Part shown: positions 1 through 9,537 of the stretch, in pieces
How positions within the stretch are numbered: the first letter of the stretch is position 1
How the letters are laid out: each line of letters starts with the position of its first letter
Assembly (NCBI RefSeq): GCF_029255185.1
Contig: NZ_JAPUVO010000126.1
Span: 1-53,138, forward strand
DNA length: 53,138 bases
Direction: 5' to 3'
DNA from: Propionivibrio sp.
GTDB lineage: Bacteria > Pseudomonadota > Gammaproteobacteria > Burkholderiales > Rhodocyclaceae
Notes under the pieces: generated by a model
Told to the model about the DNA's origin: nothing
Database searches by the model: none
The model's input: only the letters and a program-made list of their open reading frames with translations
Program-made: the position numbers and the translations under genes

Positions 1-146
1 CGCCACTCGTGCCGGCTGCGCCGTGACCCCTTTCCCTTCTTGCGCTCCACCATCGCAATTGCTCCCGTGAGTGATTTGTCTCGGGAGCCATTCTCGTCAT
101 CGCGCGCGCAAAGGGAAGAACGCCGTAGGGTTACCGGTTACATTGA

Positions 147-560
147 GGCGCTCCCACACCGGAAGACCTGGCGCGCTATTTCCACCTGAATGATAGGGAT
201 CGGGCGCGAATAGCCGAGAAACGTGGCGACCACAACCGCCTTGGCTTTGCCATCCAACTGGGCACCGTGCGCTACCCTGGTGCCTTCCTGGACGAGAGGA
301 TGGAGGCGCCGCCATCGGCTGTTCGCATGGTGGCCGCGCAACTCGGCATCGATGCCGCGACTGGCATTGATGACTACGGTATTGGCCGACAACGGTTGTT
401 GCATGCGGCCGAGATCCGCGCCGCCTACGGCTATGTCGAAATCAGCGAGCCGCGCGTCGGTTTTCGCCTGACGCGCTGGCTCTACTCGCTGTGCTGGGCC
501 GGAACCGACCGGCCAGGTGTGCTCTTCGAACACTCGACGGCGTGGTTGGTCACACACAAG
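147..560 (+). pseudogene. Tn3-family transposase, N-terminal fragment
   Basis: An open frame reads about 135 residues resembling the N-terminal DUF4158-type region of Tn3-family TnpA: the stretch EDLARYFHL, then RGDHNRLGFAIQLGTVRYPG, then AEIRAAYGY and FRLTRWLYS. A stop at 144-146 lies directly upstream in the same frame and no start codon precedes the homologous part, so the 5' end is missing. Similarity fades after the residues WLVTHKV near 560, and the frame then runs into unrelated sequence until 776. Intact Tn3 transposases are about 970-1000 residues, so this is a remnant. The C-terminal piece of what may be the same gene lies about 220 bp downstream. Confidence 0.8.
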
Positions 561-779
561 GTCAGAGAACTTGATCTCGGGGAGACGGAACTTACAAATA
601 TACCGGTATTGGATGGATTGTTATATCCCACCAATGCAAGGTGGGAGAGCGTAGCAGTCGTTGTTCAAGTTCTGTTTTTGCGTTACCACGGGCCTTCACG
701 CCTTTCTCATAGTGGTATCCAGCAACCGCACAACCGTACGCATTCTCTTCCAGAAGAAGTTCTCAGCCCGATTTAATAC

Positions 780-1016
780 CGTGTCCACTGTGCTCAGCAG
801 ATATCCATTCCACGACTTTTCCAGCCCTGCCGAAACCGGACGCATCGACAAGACCATCCACACCCTGACCTATATTGACGACGAGAACAAGCAGCGCGGC
901 TATCGCCGTTGTTGCATCCTCACATCAACATGCAAGGCCGTTATTCATTCACCGTACTGGAGTCCGTGGCCAAAGGCGAGCTGCGACCGTTTCACAATCC
1001 CGATGCGAGTGCATGA
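780..1016 (+). pseudogene. Tn3-family transposase, C-terminal fragment (frameshifted)
   Basis: Frame 1 gives GRIDKTIHTLTYIDDENKQR (835-894), which resembles the late DDE-domain region of Tn3 transposases. From about 900 the match jumps to another frame. There HPHINMQGRYSF followed by GELRPF (921-995) fits the typical Tn3 C-terminus (HIN-x-x-G-Y-x-F ... LRP), ending at TGA 1014-1016. The family normally has dozens of residues between these two motifs, so an internal deletion or frameshift is implied. Together with the fragment at 147-560 this looks like one tnpA that lost its middle. I saw no terminal inverted repeats, resolvase or res site. Confidence 0.65.
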
Positions 1017-1291
1017 CGAAAGCCTAAATGCAGTTTCCGTTCCGTTGCTCCCCAAACCCCGAAAACGCCCCAGCCAACAGCGCATCGAAGACTGATGCCC
1101 AACTGCTTGGCCTGCTCGGCGGCATCGGCTGGGCTGATCGAATCGCGCTTGGCTTCGAGCACGGCCAGCGAATGCCCGTGCCGGTCACAAAGGACATAAT
1201 CGGCTCGCGTTCCATCGGTCATCACCACTGATTTCAGGCAATGGTGAAACACAGGATTTAGAAGCAATAGAAACATGCGAATGCAGTACAA
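992..1291 (-). pseudogene. Fragment resembling the N-terminal nuclease domain of a type I restriction R subunit (HsdR)
   Basis: The minus-strand frame of 99 residues contains DGTRADYVLCD, then LAVLEAKRDSISP, then EQAKQLG. This matches the HSDR_N pattern (an Asp followed by a Glu-x-Lys nuclease pair on beta strands, then an A-x-x-QA helix) found at the start of HsdR and related helicase-nucleases. Full R subunits are about 800-1100 residues; here the reading dissolves after about residue 70 and runs into the transposase remnant on the opposite strand. The upstream part does not look like a genuine N-terminus. I regard it as a broken remnant left by past insertion and deletion, with no S or M subunit nearby. 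Confidence 0.5.
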
Positions 1292-1306
1292 TCATGGTGT
1301 TGGTCT

Positions 1307-1321
1307 TATTTGTAACAAATA
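1307..1321. promoter_or_regulatory. Perfect 15-bp AT-rich palindrome, possible operator
   Basis: TATTTGT-A-ACAAATA is a perfect 7-bp dyad around one central base. It sits about 15 bp upstream of the ribosome binding site of the histone-like gene. A TACAAT candidate -10 box lies at 1287-1292, so the palindrome falls in the probable early transcript or just downstream of the start. Operator function is an inference from symmetry and position. Confidence 0.35.
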
Positions 1322-1347
1322 TTTTTCACATCTCAAAGGAGAAAATC

Positions 1348-1704
1348 ATGGCCGAGACAAATGCTAAAACAGGTCCCAAAAAAGCCGCGACCAAAGCGGC
1401 AGCCAGCGTCAAACCCGCAGCTGCTGCCAAGCCTGTAGCCGCAACGAAAAAACCCGTCGTCGTCAAAAAGCCTGTCGCGACCAAAGCACCTGCGGCAAAA
1501 CCGGCTGCCACCAAGGCGCCGGCAGCAAAACCTGCGGCCAGAAGCCCTAGCAAGGCAAAGGTACTGAGCGATGAGCAACGCTATCGTATGGTCGCCGAGG
1601 CCGCCTATTATCGTGCTGAAAGAAACCAGTTCCAGAGCGATCCCCTACGTGACTGGATTGACGCAGAAAGCGATATCTCCGCGCTGCTCAACAGCAGCAA
1701 GTAA
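1348..1704 (+). CDS. Histone H1-like Lys/Ala/Pro-rich protein with C-terminal DUF2934 domain
   Basis: This encodes 118 residues. The start at 1348 is chosen because a clear AAAGGAG lies 6-7 bp upstream; the frame is open 54 bp further up but without such a site. Residues about 8-72 are a low-complexity basic tail of Lys, Ala, Pro and Thr with repeated KAPAAKPA units, resembling eukaryotic H1 tails and the AlgP-type proteins of proteobacteria. Residues about 74-112 (from LSDEQRYRMVAEAAYYRAE to DWIDAESDI) match the short DUF2934 domain, whose function is unknown. The likely role is nucleic-acid or polyanion binding, possibly in nucleoid organisation; this is inferred from composition. It is a single-gene unit with a perfect terminator hairpin directly after it. 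Confidence 0.8.
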   Translation: MAETNAKTGPKKAATKAAASVKPAAAAKPVAATKKPVVVKKPVATKAPAAKPAATKAPAAKPAARSPSKAKVLSDEQRYRMVAEAAYYRAERNQFQSDPLRDWIDAESDISALLNSSK

Positions 1705-1712
1705 TTTGCTAT

Positions 1713-1745
1713 CGGCATAAACCAGCACAACGCTGGTTTATGCCG
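1713..1745. terminator. Perfect 14-bp stem hairpin between convergent genes
   Basis: CGGCATAAACCAGC and its exact reverse complement are separated by the loop ACAAC. It lies between the 3' ends of the convergent histone-like gene (+) and glgA (-), so it could stop transcription from both sides. There is no long T run on either side, so Rho-independent function is likely but not certain. Confidence 0.6.
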
Positions 1746-1768
1746 GTTTCATGTGCACTGACGCCCAC

Positions 1769-3214
1769 TCACAGACTGCGGTAGAGCGTCTCGTAGTGGG
1801 CCGCAGAATCATCCCAAGAGAAGTTCTGCACCATCGCACGGCGTTGTACTTGCTGCCAGGCGCCCGGGTTGCGATAGAGGGTGCAGGCCTCGCTAATACA
1901 TGTGCCAATGGCCCGGCTCAATGCATCGCTAAAGACAAATCCGCTTGCACGGTCTGACTGAAGGTTTTCTGGAGTCGCATCAACCACCGTGTCGGCCAGG
2001 CCACCCACCCGGCGGACCAGGGGCAAAGTACCGTAGCGCAAGGCATAGAGCTGCGTTAGCCCGCACGGTTCAAAGCGTGACGGAACCAGAAGAACATCGG
2101 CACCGGCAATGAAACGATGCGCCATTGCCTCGTCGTAGCCGATAAACACGGCGACGTTTTCAGGATTAGCCGCAGCCGCATCGCGGAAGCCTGCTTCCAG
2201 TTCATAATCGCCCGTTCCGAGAACTGCCAACTGGGCGCCTTCTCTGAGCAGAACGGGCAAAGCGGCCAATAGCAGATCCATCCCTTTCTGCAAAAAAAGC
2301 CGGCTGACAACAACGAACAGCGGTGACCTTGCCTGTCTGGGCAGGCTCAGTTCACTTTGCAGCGCAAATTTGCAGGCTTTCTTTCCCTTGAGATTGTCAA
2401 CATGGTAGGGTTTGGCGATATCGGGGTCATCCGGATTCCAGACTGTGTAGTCCACCCCGTTCAGAATGCCCGACAGGTCGCCACCTCGGTCACGCAACAC
2501 GCCCTCCAGGCCACATCCGAATTCCGGCGTTCGGATTTCGCGGGCGTAGGACGGGCTGACCGTTGTTATTCTATTTGCATACACAAGACCGGCCTTCATG
2601 AAGGATATCCGGCCATGATATTCGATGCCATGCGGCATCAGTTTGCTCACTGGCAACGCCAGGTCAGCAAGACAATCCATGGGAAAATCTCCCTGGAAGG
2701 CCAGATTATGAATGGTCAATACGGTTGCCGTCTTCAACCCGGGATTCTGGGCCATGTAGAGTGGCGCCAGAGCAGCATGCCAGTCATGGGCATGAACAAG
2801 GTCAGGCCGCCAATCGGGATCGAGTTCACCCGAAGCAATATGCGCAGCAACCCATCCTAGCAATCCGAAACGACGATGATTGTCGCTCCAGTCATGGCCA
2901 TCGGGGCCGACATAGGTATTGCCTTCACGCTGGTAGAGGAAAGGGGCATCAATTACGTAGGCCAGCAAACCACTGTCTGGCAGGCGACCGATGAGCAGTG
3001 TCACGACCGCAGCGCCGAAAACCGGACCAATGCGCATGACGGGCTTGAGCCGGGTCATGCCATTGAGTATGCCAGGCAAACCAGGCAGCAGAACGCGGAC
3101 ATCAAGCCCGCGCCTGACCAGCGCCGGGGGTAAGGCCGCGACAACGTCGGCCAGACCGCCTGTTTTAACCAGGGGATAAATTTCAGCAGCGGCGTGAAGT
3201 ATGCGCATCGTCAT
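1769..3214 (-). CDS. glgA: Glycogen synthase, GT5 (ADP-glucose:glycogen glucosyltransferase)
   Basis: 481 residues, the usual length for bacterial GlgA. It transfers glucose from ADP-glucose to the non-reducing ends of alpha-1,4-glucan in the cytoplasm. The ADP-glucose-binding KTGGLADV motif is at about residues 17-24, and the GT-B C-terminal domain carries [17 protein letters not shown] near residue 370. It is the last gene of the leftward unit pgi-pgm-glgC-glgA, 105 bp after glgC. The start could also be the ATG two codons later (MRILHAAAE, at 3208), the usual family start; neither has a strong Shine-Dalgarno. It is distinct from the GT4-type synthase at 8250. Confidence 0.95.
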   Translation of the reverse strand: MTMRILHAAAEIYPLVKTGGLADVVAALPPALVRRGLDVRVLLPGLPGILNGMTRLKPVMRIGPVFGAAVVTLLIGRLPDSGLLAYVIDAPFLYQREGNTYVGPDGHDWSDNHRRFGLLGWVAAHIASGELDPDWRPDLVHAHDWHAALAPLYMAQNPGLKTATVLTIHNLAFQGDFPMDCLADLALPVSKLMPHGIEYHGRISFMKAGLVYANRITTVSPSYAREIRTPEFGCGLEGVLRDRGGDLSGILNGVDYTVWNPDDPDIAKPYHVDNLKGKKACKFALQSELSLPRQARSPLFVVVSRLFLQKGMDLLLAALPVLLREGAQLAVLGTGDYELEAGFRDAAAANPENVAVFIGYDEAMAHRFIAGADVLLVPSRFEPCGLTQLYALRYGTLPLVRRVGGLADTVVDATPENLQSDRASGFVFSDALSRAIGTCISEACTLYRNPGAWQQVQRRAMVQNFSWDDSAAHYETLYRSL

Positions 3215-3319
3215 AGTCAGATGTGGGTCTCGGCACGACCCGGAAACAATCCTTCACCCGCCAGGGACCGAGCAGGCAACGTTCATGCCACCATCCTGAT
3301 CCCTGCCCCTGTTGGAATT

Positions 3320-4591
3320 TCAGGGCAGCCGTTCGAGCATCTGCCTGGTAACCAGCGTGATGCCGTGCTCGGTTCGCCGGAAGCGGCGAGCGTCATCGTC
3401 CTGATCTTCACCAATCACCATTCCGGCCGGAATACTCACGCCGTGGTCAATAATGCAGCGGTTCAACCTCGCCCCACGACCGATTTCGACATCCGGCAAC
3501 AACACTGACCAGTTAACCTTGGCGTGCGAGTGCACACGACACGACGAGAAAAGTAGCGAACGGTTCATTTCTCCAGAAATGATGCAACCGCCTGAAACCG
3601 TGGACTCGATGGCGATCCCGTGGCGGTCAATCTGGTTGTGCACAAACTTGGCCGGCGGCAGTTGTTGCTGATAGGTCCAGATCGGCCAGTTACGATCGTA
3701 TAAATTCAATGCCGGGACGGTTGCAGTTAGATCGACGTTGGCTTCCCAATAAGCATCAACGGTACCCGCATCGCGCCAATAGTCTTCTATGCCTGGTTTT
3801 TCTTCGGGGGCGTGGACGCAACTCCGCTCGAAGGAGTGGGACATCGCGCAACCATTCTTTACAGCACGCGGAATAATGTCTTTGCCAAAATCATGGCTGG
3901 ACGTCGGGTCGGCGATGTCACGCAGCAGTTCGCTATAAAGATACTTGGCATTGAAGATATAAATCCCCATGCTGCACAGCGAACGATCGGGCTTGCCGAG
4001 CACACACGGAGGATCGGCTGGTTTTTCGACGAACTCAGTGATGCGCCGTTTCTCATCGACCGCCATCACCCCGAAGCCGCTGGCATCCTTGCGCGACACC
4101 TCGATACAGGCGACCGTACATTCAGCATTGCTCTCAACATGATCGACCAGCATCGCCGCATAGTTCATTTTATAGACGTGGTCGCCGGCGAGAATCACAA
4201 CGTATTCCGGTACTGGGCTGTAGTTCTCAAGAATGTCAATATTCTGGTAGACCGCGTCCGCCGTTCCGCGATACCAGGACTCCTCATCCACGCGTTGCTG
4301 TGCCGGCATCAGATCGACGAACTCATTAACCTCGCCACGCAGGAAACCCCAGCCGCGCTGAAGGTGGCGCAGCAGGCTGTGCGACTTGTACTGGGTGACG
4401 ACGCCAATGCGCCGGATTCCCGAATTGACACAGTTGGACATGGCAAAATCGATGATCCGATACTTGCCACCGAAATAGACGGCCGGTTTTGCACGACTGT
4501 CGGTGAGCTCATACAAGCGGCTGCCGCGACCACCGGCAAGCACCAGGGCTACGGCCCTGCCGGGCAACTGAAAACTTCGCCTCTCTAACAT
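3320..4591 (-). CDS. glgC: Glucose-1-phosphate adenylyltransferase (ADP-glucose pyrophosphorylase)
   Basis: 423 residues, close to E. coli GlgC (431). It makes ADP-glucose and PPi from ATP and glucose-1-phosphate, the committed step of bacterial glycogen synthesis. The nucleotidyltransferase signature [13 protein letters not shown] is at about residues 18-30, and [19 protein letters not shown] follows; the family places sugar-phosphate and allosteric contacts in this stretch. A left-handed beta-helix-like C-terminus ([15 protein letters not shown], then [16 protein letters not shown]) completes the usual architecture. The start is supported by AGGAG about 10 bp upstream. It feeds both glgA (3' neighbour) and the divergent GT4 synthase. 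Confidence 0.96.
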   Translation of the reverse strand: MLERRSFQLPGRAVALVLAGGRGSRLYELTDSRAKPAVYFGGKYRIIDFAMSNCVNSGIRRIGVVTQYKSHSLLRHLQRGWGFLRGEVNEFVDLMPAQQRVDEESWYRGTADAVYQNIDILENYSPVPEYVVILAGDHVYKMNYAAMLVDHVESNAECTVACIEVSRKDASGFGVMAVDEKRRITEFVEKPADPPCVLGKPDRSLCSMGIYIFNAKYLYSELLRDIADPTSSHDFGKDIIPRAVKNGCAMSHSFERSCVHAPEEKPGIEDYWRDAGTVDAYWEANVDLTATVPALNLYDRNWPIWTYQQQLPPAKFVHNQIDRHGIAIESTVSGGCIISGEMNRSLLFSSCRVHSHAKVNWSVLLPDVEIGRGARLNRCIIDHGVSIPAGMVIGEDQDDDARRFRRTEHGITLVTRQMLERLP

Positions 4592-4653
4592 TTTGGCATG
4601 CTCCTAAAAAAACCGATTTTCCCTCCGGCAAGCACTGGCATTTATGGCCTTAC

Positions 4654-6327
<1,674 letters not shown>

Positions 6328-7965
6328 TTATAAAAGGTGTTCACGGCTGAAGGATAAAAGCCCTTGCGTGGAAGCATCGAGCGTTTTTGCCAGTTGTGCA
6401 TCGTACAGCGCGGGAAGGATCCGACTTGCCACCGCCTTGCCCAGTTCGACCCCCCACTGATCAAACGAGTTGATCCCCCAGATGATTCCCTGCACGAACG
6501 CCTTGTGTTCGTAAAGTGCAATCAGCGAACCGAGCGCACCCGGGTTCAGGCTAGTTAAAAGCAGCGTTGACGAAGGCTGGTTACCGGCAAAAACCCGGTG
6601 TGGCAACAGATCGGCTATTACCGTCGGGCCGATGAGTTCTTTCTCCATGCTGGCACGCACCTCGTCTTTGTTCCTGCCGAAGGCGAGCGCGGCACTTTGT
6701 GCAAAGCAGTTGGAAAGCAGGGCCTCCTGATGCGCCGGCAAGGGAAAATCAGAACGCACGGCGGCAATGAAATCGCAGGGCACCAGACACCCGCCCTGAT
6801 GCAGAAGTTGGAAAAAGGCATGCTGACCGTTGTTGCCCAGTTCTCCCCAGACAATCGGCGAGGTAGCAAAGTCCAGTGTTTCCCCGGCAACACTGACGGA
6901 CTTGCCATTACTTTCCATCTCGAGTTGCTGCAGGAACGACGGCAAGTACTTGAGCGACTCGTTGTAGGGCAGTACGGCATTGGTCGCCGCACCCAGGAAA
7001 TTGGCGTTCCAGATACCAATGAGCGCCATGACCACCGGCAGATTGCGCTCGAATGGCGTGCTGCGGAAATGCTCGTCCATGCGCTCCGCCCCACGCAGCA
7101 TTTCGTCGAAAGCGTGGGGGCCGATGGCGATCATCAGCGCCAGCCCTACGGCAGACCATAGGGAATACCGGCCACCGACCCAATCCCAGATCGGAAAAAC
7201 CAGATCAGCACAAACGCCAAAGTCGACCGCCCGTTCGGGCCTGCTCGAAACCGCTGCGAAATGGTTTTCTGAAATCAGTTCATCACCAAGATTCGCGCGC
7301 AGCCAGTCGCGGGCAGTATTCGCGTTAAACATGGTTTCTTGCGTGGTAAAAGTCTTGCTGACGATAATGAACAGTGTCGTACGCGGATCAAGCGTCTGCA
7401 GCAAAGGCGCTATCTGCGCCCCATCAAGGTTTGAAACATAGTGCACCCCGAGCGCTGGGTGGCTGATGGAGCGCAGGGCCTGGCCCATCATCTTGGGCCC
7501 CAGATCGGAGCCGCCAATGCCAATGTTGACGACGTCGCGAATCGGCATTCCCTGGTGCCCAAGACATTCACCGTCGCGCAAACGCACCGCAAACCGGGCC
7601 ATTCGCTGCCTCGTTGCCACAACGTCCGGCATCACATCAAACCGGCTGTTCGGGAACGGTCCGGCGGAACGCCGCAAGGCGACATGCAACACCGAACGCC
7701 CCTCGCTGCGGTTGATCTGTTCGCCAGCGAACATGCGCTCAGTCCAATCGGAGACGTGTGCCGCCTTGGCCAGCGCGGTCAGCAAGCCAAGTGTCTCGGA
7801 GGTCAAGCGCTGTTTGGAGAAATCGTAGAGAATGCCGTCAAACGACAGGGAGAGTGATTCCACCCGCTTGGGATCACTGGCAAACAGTTCTTTCAGGTGG
7901 GTATCAGCGAAAGTTTGGCGATGGGCATTAATGGCTGCCCAGGCGGGGGAGGCAGTGATCGTCAT
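6328..7965 (-). CDS. pgi: Glucose-6-phosphate isomerase
   Basis: 545 residues from the ATG at 7965 (MTITASPAW), near E. coli Pgi at 549. In-frame starts at 7998 and 8025 are possible, but they give an N-terminal tail not expected in the family; AAGGGG and AAGG lie just upstream of 7965. It interconverts glucose-6-phosphate and fructose-6-phosphate. NIGIGGSDLGPKMM and SKTFTTQETMFNA are the sugar-phosphate-binding signatures, GELGNNGQHAFFQLLHQG contains the catalytic-site His region, and QWGVELGK lies near the C-terminus. It is the first gene of the leftward pgi-pgm-glgC-glgA unit and is divergent from the GT4 gene. Confidence 0.96.
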   Translation of the reverse strand: MTITASPAWAAINAHRQTFADTHLKELFASDPKRVESLSLSFDGILYDFSKQRLTSETLGLLTALAKAAHVSDWTERMFAGEQINRSEGRSVLHVALRRSAGPFPNSRFDVMPDVVATRQRMARFAVRLRDGECLGHQGMPIRDVVNIGIGGSDLGPKMMGQALRSISHPALGVHYVSNLDGAQIAPLLQTLDPRTTLFIIVSKTFTTQETMFNANTARDWLRANLGDELISENHFAAVSSRPERAVDFGVCADLVFPIWDWVGGRYSLWSAVGLALMIAIGPHAFDEMLRGAERMDEHFRSTPFERNLPVVMALIGIWNANFLGAATNAVLPYNESLKYLPSFLQQLEMESNGKSVSVAGETLDFATSPIVWGELGNNGQHAFFQLLHQGGCLVPCDFIAAVRSDFPLPAHQEALLSNCFAQSAALAFGRNKDEVRASMEKELIGPTVIADLLPHRVFAGNQPSSTLLLTSLNPGALGSLIALYEHKAFVQGIIWGINSFDQWGVELGKAVASRILPALYDAQLAKTLDASTQGLLSFSREHLL

Positions 7966-8249
7966 TTCCTTGATACCCCTTTCTTTGTTGATTGCCATCC
8001 TCGTGCAAACGGGTACTTGCAGCACCTAAGGTGATCAAGTCTATGGTGGGCTATTCTATGCGAAATATGTACCGTTCCGCGATACTCAATTCATAAATTT
8101 TTATGCAAGCTATCATCGTTGAGTTACCTATGCTCCGACCCTGCACGATATAATTTTGCCTGTCGTGCCATGCGGGCTTATTTCAACGTCATGACCAACG
8201 ACAAACCAAAATAAACAATTTCCGGCAATGCCGACAGGGATGAATTGAA
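7966..8249. promoter_or_regulatory. Divergent control region of the two glycogen gene sets
   Basis: About 280 bp separate pgi (-) from the GT4 synthase gene (+). On the plus strand a perfect TATAAT is at 8149-8154, with only a weak -35 candidate (TTACCT, 8124-8129, 19-bp spacer). The centre (8085-8120) is AT-rich. The GT4 gene has AGGG about 9 bp before its ATG. No convincing minus-strand promoter pair could be picked by eye. A regulator binding here could coordinate both sets; this is inference. Confidence 0.35.
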
Positions 8250-9509
8250 ATGCGCGTTCTGTTGATGACCAACGAATTCCCGCCGAACATCTATGGCGGG
8301 GCAGGTGTGCATGTGGAGTACTTGTCTCGTGAATTGTCCCGGCTGACACCGGTTGAGGTACGCAGCTTTCAGGAGCAAGCCTTCAGCCAGGGGCAGCTCA
8401 AGGTTCTTGGCACCAAGATTGACGTCTCCGGCTACGCTTGCTCCAAGGAACTGATTTCACCGCTGAAGGCTCTCGCCACCTGCCTGGCTTTCAACACCCA
8501 GGGCATTGAGGCCGACATTGTTCACTGCCATACCTGGTACGCCCACTTTGGCGGCATCATGGCCAAACTTCTGTACGGCATCCCGCTGGTCATCACCGTC
8601 CATTCGCTGGAGCCCTTACGCCCCTGGAAGCGCGAACAGATTGGCCGTGGTTACGATCTGTCGAGCTGGGTCGAGAAGACCGCTCTCGAAATGGCGGATG
8701 CCATAGTCGCTGTTTCCAGCAGCACCCGTGAGGATATTCTCAGACTTTTCGACGTCGATCCGGCCAGGGTTCCGGTCATAGCCAACGGTATCGACACTGA
8801 CGAATACACGCAAACGCTGGACCGCTCGGTTCTGGCCAAATATTCGATCGATCCGGACCAGCCCTACGTCCTGTTCGTCGGCCGCATGACCCGGCAAAAA
8901 GGCCTCTTGTATTTGTTGCGGGCGATTACGCAACTCGACGCCGATACCCAGGTTGTGCTGTGTGCAGGCGAATCGGATACGCCCGAATTGCAAAGGGAGC
9001 TGGAGAGCATCATTGCCGAACTGCGGGCTCACCGCCCAGGCATCGTCTGGATTCCCGAAATGGTCAGTCGTCAGACGACTATCGCCCTGTATTCCCAAGC
9101 CGCGGTGTTCTGCTGTCCGTCCATCTACGAACCATTCGGCATCATCAATCTTGAGGCCATGGCCTGCGGCACGGCGGTGGTTGGCAGCAGAGTCGGCGGC
9201 ATCGCCGAAGTGGTTGTTGATGGCGAAACCGGACTCCTGATCGACGCCAATATTTCACCCGCCATGCCGCACGACCCGATGGACCCCGAGGGTTTTTCCA
9301 GCGCATTGGCCGAAGGCATCAAGCGACTGATCCGCAATCCCGAATTACGCAAAAAAATGGGCGCCGCAGGCCGCCAGCGGGTTCTCGACAACTATTCCTG
9401 GCACAGCGTTGCCGAGCAAACACTGTCACTGTACAAGAGCCTGCTGCATGGTCACAGCGTTGCCGAGCAAACACTGTCACTGTACAAGAGCCTGCTGCAT
9501 GGTCAGTGA
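8250..9509 (+). CDS. GT4 glycogen synthase / alpha-maltose-1-phosphate synthase (actinobacterial GlgA or GlgM type)
   Basis: 419 residues, GT-B fold family 4. The N-terminus MRVLLMTNEFPPNIYGGAGV and the SIYEPFGIINLEAMACG motif with the E-x7-E pair match the actinobacterial-type glycogen synthase family. Characterised members use ADP-glucose to extend glucan or, as GlgM, to make maltose-1-phosphate from ADP-glucose and glucose-1-phosphate. The nearby glgE favours the GlgM role but sequence alone does not prove it. The last 35 residues are an exact tandem copy of a 17-residue unit followed by Gln, from a 51-bp duplication, so the C-terminus is probably 17 residues longer than in relatives. The next gene starts 28 bp downstream, or overlaps by 11 bp. 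Confidence 0.85.
   Translation: MRVLLMTNEFPPNIYGGAGVHVEYLSRELSRLTPVEVRSFQEQAFSQGQLKVLGTKIDVSGYACSKELISPLKALATCLAFNTQGIEADIVHCHTWYAHFGGIMAKLLYGIPLVITVHSLEPLRPWKREQIGRGYDLSSWVEKTALEMADAIVAVSSSTREDILRLFDVDPARVPVIANGIDTDEYTQTLDRSVLAKYSIDPDQPYVLFVGRMTRQKGLLYLLRAITQLDADTQVVLCAGESDTPELQRELESIIAELRAHRPGIVWIPEMVSRQTTIALYSQAAVFCCPSIYEPFGIINLEAMACGTAVVGSRVGGIAEVVVDGETGLLIDANISPAMPHDPMDPEGFSSALAEGIKRLIRNPELRKKMGAAGRQRVLDNYSWHSVAEQTLSLYKSLLHGHSVAEQTLSLYKSLLHGQ
9402..9503 (+). repeat. Perfect 51-bp tandem duplication at the 3' end of the GT4 gene
   Basis: Two identical 51-bp copies (9402-9452 and 9453-9503) each encode HSVAEQTLSLYKSLLHG in frame. The second copy is followed by CAG TGA. Identity is 100 percent, including third codon positions, so the event is recent or is an assembly error. 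The unit forms the terminal helix of the protein. Confidence 0.95.
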
Positions 9510-9537
9510 GCGTGTAGCGTTGCGGGGAGATTTGAGG

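Noticed and set aside
61-94. Inverted repeat GCTCCCG ... CGGGAGC upstream of the transposase remnant
   Set aside because: Seven base pairs with a 15-nt loop and no T run; too weak to call a terminator or a transposon end.
3812-4588. 258-residue plus-strand frame
   Set aside because: Lies wholly antisense to glgC and shows no recognisable motif; it follows from the codon bias of the real gene.
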